Positions 57,518-64,000 of a stretch of DNA of 64,000 bases are shown here, one piece after another. The notes under the pieces were generated by a model. It had not been told where the DNA came from, searched no databases, and saw only the letters and a program-made list of their open reading frames with translations. The position numbers and the translations under genes are program-made. Positions within the stretch are counted from its first letter, which is position 1, and every line of letters begins with the position of its first letter. The stretch comes from Amblyomma americanum (lineage: Eukaryota; Arthropoda; Arachnida; Ixodida; Ixodidae): positions 57,345,368 to 57,409,367 of the forward strand of contig NC_135505.1 in the NCBI RefSeq assembly GCF_052857255.1, written 5' to 3'.

Positions 57518-58219
57518 ATGAGGCAGCCATTAAATTCAGCTCTTTGTCATCGGACATCACGCTTTGGCTGGCCTCCACGTAACATGTGGCATAGCTTGAG
57601 AGGTATCACTGAAGTCTCATTCTGCTGGTCTTCGTGCTTCGGAGCCCTATGTCTGCCTTCTGCCGCCCGCTGCGGGTTCCTGATCTGCGTCGCCCGGCGT
57701 TAGCCCAGCCTGCCAGACACGAACAGACCTCGCCTTTGCTTTCCGCCTTGTCCCCCGCCCCGACAACCCGACACGGCAAATTGCAGCTGAAGCACTGACC
57801 CTACCTATCGACACCGCTGACCTGACATGCCGCCCACATGTGAGGACACCGACCCATTGCCCATCCAGTTCAGCGCGTCCAGGGACCTCGGCCATCGGCC
57901 CCTGGTGACCTGTGGCCCGCAGGCTTCGTGCACGAGGACTCATTAACCCAGGTATTTTATCGTGGCAACCAGCTGTTCACATTACCATTCCTCTGGTACC
58001 GTCCTCTCAAGCCATTATAATTTCACCTGTCTCTTCGTCAGTGTCTTCCATTCACGATCCGAAAGATCGCTTGGTGTCCCCGGGTAGTGTCACAAAGACG
58101 AAGCTGCCAGTGGCGCGGTAGAGAGAGCTCGTGCTAAGATAACAGCCATTATATCATCTCTCTGCCATTGGTCATCACGCCCTATTCTTCGGCTCGCTGC
58201 CACGTAAGGGTGTCATACA
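57518..58219 (+). mobile_element. Miniature LTR-flanked element, right-arm copy
   Basis: Plus strand. The 5' repeat is truncated (57518-57601); core 57602-58087; the 3' repeat (58088-58219) starts TGTCACAAAGACGAAG and ends near GGTGTCATACA. Collinear with 52383-51652 inverted. No coding capacity recognised. Confidence 0.58.
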
Positions 58220-58252
58220 GATAGAGCGAAATGAAAAACAACAATCAGCTAG

Positions 58253-58524
58253 CCCATACAAAAATGTCCTATGGCCGGCGATAGAATTTTGGCCCAAATA
58301 GCTATAGACCTTTTCTATTTCTGTCTATAGCTGTCTATACAAGCTGATATATTTTTCTATAGAGAGCTTAAGAAAATTTTATGTTTCCAAAGCTATATGT
58401 TTAGTGGCATAGATTTTTCAATAGCTGGCAATAAGCACCTCTGTGGGTGCTTATAGTCGTTCATAAAAGGCCATAGACGGACATAGCTTTTTCCATAGAC
58501 GCCCATAGGACTTTTTTGTATGGG
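58253..58524. mobile_element. MITE with 25-bp terminal inverted repeats
   Basis: Starts CCCATACAAAAATGTCCTAT and ends with its inverse (ATAGGACTTTTTTGTATGGG); two mismatches in 25 bp. It is 272 bp, AT-rich, filled with CTATAG/CTATGG words, and has an internal hairpin around AGCACC...GGTGCT (about 58434-58452). The left arm lacks it: flanks join directly near 51615. The target duplication is unclear (perhaps AG). Confidence 0.85.
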
Positions 58525-61395
58525 AGAGTACAGGGTCGGTATAATATCTTATGATAATGAGATGGAGAGTACTCGAACAACCCAGTCTCCAGATTTTTGA
58601 ACTTAGCAGTGCTTATGACGTCATTACTATCACAATTAATCATGGAATTTTGTTACGGAGGAACCATATGGTTGTTCATAGGCGCCAACCTTAACGATAC
58701 CCATAAAAAACGTGATGCGTCATGAGGAATTGAAAGACAGGCGTGAGTAGAGCGTAAGAAGAATTAGCGCAAACATGAATGGCAATTAAAAGAAAAGGTT
58801 TAAAACTACGGCCTAAAACTTGCAACACACAAGCATGTTGAAGAACAGCGTGTGAAAAGTTATTATAATTTTAGAAGCCTTCCTCTGAAAAAGTGTTCTC
58901 GTTCGGTAAAAGCCAAATAGGCGACATTGCCACACATTTGTCGCCAACCTTGATGACGTGAAACGGGTTCCACGATCTCTATCTCGGTCTCCTCTATATA
59001 TGTGGACAAAAATGTCATGTTTTAAAAGATCGTTTTCGAAGAATCTATTTCTTACCCTTGCTCTTACCTTTGTAGTACGATATTTTGCAACGAGCAGTTA
59101 GCTTCGCGCAGCTCGTCTTCCAGAAAATATATTTTGTCACATCCTAACATTTTTCTAATAACAATGATTGATAGTCGTACAGAGGGATTTCACTCAAGAA
59201 AACAGAAGATCGTCACGCATGACGACAAGCAGAAGGCGGAAAGTGCTAGCACATTGTGTGTTTAATAAAGGTTCTATAGGCGACTAAAAGATTATAATTG
59301 CATTTCTTCAGCCTCGGTGGCTTCCGAGACCTTCAAATGCACTATGAAATTGGGGCCTCAACGACGGAATATAAGACCCCTTAATTTGACGTCGTCCTGG
59401 AGTGTTTCAAATGTTTCCCCTAAATGATTCGTGCAAATTGCTGAAGACAATTGCTTTGTCCTTTAACTTAATGTATCTAATAAAAAGCGAGGGTTCAAAG
59501 CGCTTTTTTTGAAAAGGATAGATTATGGAAAGGTCATGCTGAATATTGTCTAAAGAACGTGATTTGGTCGCTCATGAGCAGGCTGGATTGTTTTGATAGA
59601 TATTGCTGCTCCAGTGGCGCTTTATAAAACGTCGCACGATATCGTTCCACACATTTATTATATAATATTTTTTCGTTCATATTTATTGCGGAGGCTTCTA
59701 GACGTGTCTTCTTCTGAGGCGACGCCAAAATAAGTTGGGACCTATCCCTATGTGAGTGTGGCCTTGAAGGCGGCAGTTAAGGCTATCCTCGCGTAGTCAT
59801 TCAAGTAGCCATGTCAGTGCCTAGAGAGTGCCTGCACACCTGCATACCTTCATGGGTGTAGCAAATATATATCAGCCTTTAAAACCATCTAATGAAGAAC
59901 GCGTTCAAAGCTGACTGTAGTAGTCGTGTGAAAGTTGTCGTGGCATCACTCTAGTTCAACGTATGGTGCGACTATAGTACCTTTCGAGGCGAACCATAGC
60001 TCCGGAACAAAGGCGATGCCTAATTCACAGCGTACAATTTTATGCGACAAGCCCACGTTGGGAGTAAACAAAAAATGTGATGATATTTATGTCTCTTCTA
60101 GGGCTGGTTGCTCTGGAACTTATTAAATGCATTGGGGCCGCTTCATCATATGGCATGCTTCAAGTTCTTATCCGGCTCAAATATTTTTGTAAAGAAAAAG
60201 TGGTGCAAATAAATACTGAACTTCTTTTACCATAATACATTTACGAGGGAATGAACATGACTGGAATTGAAACTAGAGGATTTAAATCCTAAATTTCTCT
60301 TTAAGGTCCATGTTTTATGCATTTACAAGGTTCACATGCGGCAAAAGAGAAATCTGCTCTGCAGACAGAAACTTTCCATTGCTGGTGAGCATATACAACG
60401 TGAAAGCCAAAACTTTTTTTTACCAGTAGGAAGACGAAGCAGTTCGTAATCGTTGGCACGCTTGCCATTATCTGCATATGCACCGCTATGGGAGAGACCT
60501 CCTGGGAGCCACCGAAAGGCGGTGCACACGTGAGCCTAAAAGAGGTATGTGCAGGAACGTATTGCCTGTAGGGATTTCCTAATTCTGTATAGCGTCTTCT
60601 GTCTCTCGCTTCGAAGGAGTATGATATGATGCCCATTTTAGCTTAACAAAACGTAGTAAGTACTATAATGCATTCGACATTATCTCTCCGATAAAACCAT
60701 GAATACTCAACTTTTTTAAGAAAGAAAATATGAGACGCACTGAGACCCATATCGCCACACGTGCTTTGATAGTAGTGAAAGGACAGGCCAGTCGCATGTG
60801 GTCTAATTATACACCTGTGTGTGTCAATATAGCGAAAACCGCGTATTCAAGGTTACGTGAAGATGATCAACCCCTAGTGTGACGCTTGGAACGTTCTCTT
60901 TAGAAGCTTGCTTTCCTTGGATTGATTCCGGAGTTCAAGCTGTGGTGTATTTGTTTCGTGGCATCTTATGCACTTAAAATTCTTTTCCTTCCCGCTAATT
61001 CAAGTGGACACAAGAGTTCTATTCTTCCTCTGAGGCTTGATCCTTCACGTAGTCTCAGAAGATATAATAGCAGATTTCCGTGCCTTTAAGAAAATGTTCT
61101 CTACATTCTACTGCTACTCCCATGGCAGAAGACTGCCATTAAGAGGAATCCGATCACCTTTTTTACTTTAATTGACATTTGATCAATGTGCTTTGAAGAT
61201 TGCAGTATCTCGCTAGCATTGTCGTATCTAGTATTTTTTGGCATCATGCAGTTGGACTGCCGTCAGCCAACATGAGTCAATGCTCAGGTGTCGTAGCTTC
61301 TCGATGTGAACCCAAGGTGACACTCAGAAGTCTTACTAGGTTGCTGTTCGAACTGCTTCGAACAGAAACGGAAGTTTAGACAAGTGAAATCTGAT

Positions 61396-61692
61396 TTTTG
61401 AGGAAAGGAATTGGCGCAGTATGTCTCACATCTGTGTGCACATCTGAACCGTGCCGTAAGGGATTGGATCAAGGAGGAAGTAAGAGAAAAAAGAAGACAG
61501 AGGGGCTGTAGAAGAGGGCTGCGAAATAATTTCGACCTCATGGGAATCTTCAACGTGCAATGACATTGCACAGCACACGGGCGTCTTTTGTGTTCGGCCT
61601 CCACCAAAACTTGGCCGCCACGGACAGGATCAAACCCCCGGAGCTTCGGCTCAGTAGCCCACTGCCCTAACGCCTGAGCCACTGCGGCGGCT
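61396..61692 (-). mobile_element. tRNA-derived SINE, right-arm copy
   Basis: Minus-strand partner of the SINE at 42458-42770: head GCCGCAGTGGCTCAGGCGTT, box B-like GGGTTTGATCCTG, 3' end with CGGCACGGTTCAGATGTG. Shared insertion, hence older than the duplication. Confidence 0.82.
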
Positions 61693-64000
61693 GAAGCTTC
61701 AGTGCAGGTCGTCCTTTACAAACTTCCATAGTCTGCCTTTCCTGTGACATTGTCTAAATGTTCTGTAGTTGTGGCATGCGTAGCAATACGTTTTCATTGC
61801 TTGCTCAGTGCGTTCCTTCCTACAAGACGAAGCTCATCAGAAGCTGCTCCGCAGTAAACCCTGCTTTAATAATATCGGCCTGTTCCCGAGATCCAGCCCA
61901 GTGCCTTTATGTGCTCATGTGGCTGATAAAGTGCGTAATTATGAATGACATGATTCATCACTAATTTCTTTCATTGAGAGGGATCTTTGGCTAACGAGTA
62001 CAATGCTGTCTAGTAAGTAAAAAAAAGCATTTATGCTTGTTTCTGTCGGAAATACTAATTGCATTTGCAAACATAGCATGAGTGAAAACGGTGGCAGGAA
62101 CTTTTTACCGAAATGAGAAGTGAGCAAAAAGGCAGCGACGGAAACGAAATGAGAAAGCATACATTGCATGCACCGGACGTTTAACTCTGCCATTCGTCGT
62201 AAAAAATCGTTTGAATGAAAGCACATGGAATGCATTGTAGATAGGTTCTCTCAATTCAAGGATGCATGATCATGCCAGACATACAAAAAAAGTTACATGA
62301 GCGATGTCCTTCCTCGACTGAGATTGGAATTGTGTACACAAGCGTGGCGGTTCGGCCTTCCAGTAATTGGTAATGGCATGGAATTAACGTATTCACATAT
62401 GCGGCCGTGTAATTACACACTTTTCGGTACTTGTGGACAAGTGAGTACTAGAAGAAGCGGAGTAGGCGAGAATGTGTATTACTTTCAGTGAAGTGGCTCG
62501 TATCGCTTGTGGTGTGAACAGCCCTACGCGAGCGGCAGGAGGGTTCAAATTTCAATTTCATCGCGCGAATCACTGCTAACAAAAGTTGCAACGATCTGCG
62601 GTCTATTTGTTTCGGTCACGTAGCTAGCTATTGCGTGCCGAACGTTCAGTTTGCATTTCGCTAACGGGAGTGACTGAAGTAAGCTCTGCAGTTTAAATTG
62701 TCACACTCGCCATGGCCAAGCAGGCAGCGAGAGCGTTCATGAGAAACTGTGCTCCTCGAAACCATAAATATTCGATCGCTCTCCCCGATTTTGAGTTTCA
62801 ACACATTTTGCTTTCTTTTTTCCATGATGCAACGCTCTGCCACGTATACCCTAAACCGTCGGCACCTACCGATGCTGGTAGTTCACTCTGTTTAAACCCA
62901 GTCTCCTGCTTCTGGCTCTCTTTAGCACGTTTTAATAGCATAGCACACACGAAGATGAACACTAAGCGAACCCTCACACACAATTCCCAGGCATGGCAGA
63001 AACAAAACGAGCGGGCGGCACTTCCAGAGATCACACGCAGCTCCGTATGCAGCCCACGGGCTGCAAGTTGTCAGCCAATACTGGTGTTGGCGCTAGGCAG
63101 CACTCGGAGAAAATTTCTTCACTTGGGAGAAGAAAGAGGACCTAGTAAGATGCTTGTCTCTACCAAAGGTAAATGACGCTTTGTGAGTCCTCCACATATA
63201 CTGTTAACTAGTTATTCATTTATACCATCACAATCATAAAACTGGCATGAGCGCTTGACTGGGACGTCTGGTCGTCTCATACGTTAAAGCCCATTTTAAA
63301 ATCAAGATGTAGCACTTGTCACTCTCGCCTACAATTCACAAAAATGCCACACACATGGTACGTCTTTAGTATATCCAGCCTGCATTTTCTTACGCATGCA
63401 TCCATCGTATTATGTGCTCATCACACATAACAAGACTGGCTCATTATCTTGAGATACCTTATGGATTGATAAAGGTAGATAGCAATGAATAATGCCCTTA
63501 CTTGACAGAATGATTCCCGTGAATTTTAATGCCAACGCAGTATGTTCTGCTCAACATATCAACTAGTGCACACTGTATCTTTCTGATATGATGTTTGGAA
63601 TTTTGTTTCAGGTACGCATACCTCTGGTAGGGAATATTGCAGGCCAGTTGCTCTTTTAGGAATATGCAGAACAATTGCGCACTTTACAAGAAAGTCAAAT
63701 ATCAGGGAGCGCCAAGAGAAAGCTGGATGACGTGGAACCTATCAGCAGTGATAACAAAGCACGGTAGACTGCAGACAAAATTTCAGAACACTCCTTAGCT
63801 TATACGGTTTCCTTACCTCAAATGAGGAGAACACAGTGCTCCCTTAACTCATGGAAGCGTTGAAGGGAGCCATCTAATTCTCGAACTATCCTTAGCCGCT
63901 CTGTAGTTAAGCAGGAACCCAGAGCGGCGAGGGGCTCCTTGTACACGTCTGGTGTCGAGAATATATGCCAAATATTATAAATACATTTGTGCAGTTAGAA

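Larger units (their letters stand above)
57150..64000 (-). repeat. Right arm of large inverted duplication
   Basis: Inverted partner of 38626-52800 and open at the window end, so the true arm is longer. It lacks the gypsy element, the 39222 SINE and the 39773-41061 segment, and carries a private MITE (58253-58524). Frames shared by both arms (for example 62712-63176 with 41364-41143) reflect the duplication; I see no evidence that they are genes. Confidence 0.9.

Noticed and set aside
57647..57943. Minus-strand 98-codon GC-rich frame
   Set aside because: Lies in the core of the TRIM-like element with no equivalent open frame in the sister copy.
1..64000. CRISPR arrays, operons or bacterial genes
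   Set aside because: No regularly spaced short repeats; introns, SINEs and LINEs show animal nuclear DNA.

Overview
This is eukaryotic, animal nuclear DNA, most likely from a hard tick (Ixodida). Coding pieces are split by GT-AG introns. The tRNA-derived SINEs look like the Ruka-type family I recall from ticks, and the non-LTR and Ty3/gypsy elements are of kinds common in tick genomes. The organism call rests on recognition, not on a database search. Nearly everything identifiable is mobile DNA; convincing host genes are few.

Layout. (1) 1-9,010: a decayed minus-strand Ty3/gypsy element, cut by the window start, into whose gag a second minus-strand Ty3/gypsy element inserted (4170-8644; 158-bp LTRs with 3 differences, 5-bp target duplication GTTTC, tRNA-Leu primer site). 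The inner element itself carries a ~0.6 kb insertion with inverted ends and a 108-bp tandem repeat. (2) 9-20 kb: sparse DNA with an RTE-like LINE tail, a broken THAP-domain gene, a Ruka-like SINE, an I-like LINE carrying a second LINE derivative nested inside it (15-bp target duplication), and another LINE 3' fragment. (3) 20,991-27,566: a whole PIF/Harbinger DNA transposon with inverted ends and a TTA duplication. Its Myb/SANT-like gene reads intact over three exons; its nuclease gene, convergent with it, has two frameshifts. (4) 27.6-38.6 kb: SINE pieces, a LINE ORF1 remnant and a few orphan candidate exons. (5) 38.6-64 kb: a large diverged inverted duplication. The left arm is about 38.63-52.8 kb, the right arm about 57.15 kb to beyond the window, and the spacer is about 4.4 kb. 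The left arm gained a nearly intact plus-strand Ty3/gypsy element (43517-49454) and a SINE; the right arm gained a 272-bp MITE. Each arm keeps the matching empty sites, so insertion order can be read directly. Both arms share an older SINE and an LTR-flanked miniature element.

How the parts work. The young gypsy element has gag and pol overlapping in the -1 frame at a textbook slippery heptamer followed by a 9-bp stem and a possible pseudoknot, so Gag-Pol would be made by programmed ribosomal frameshifting; pol is now cut by two nonsense codons. The Harbinger pair (DNA-binding partner plus DDE nuclease) is the standard two-protein transposition system, here probably non-autonomous because only the partner is intact. 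No envelope gene, rRNA, true tRNA gene or CRISPR array was seen.
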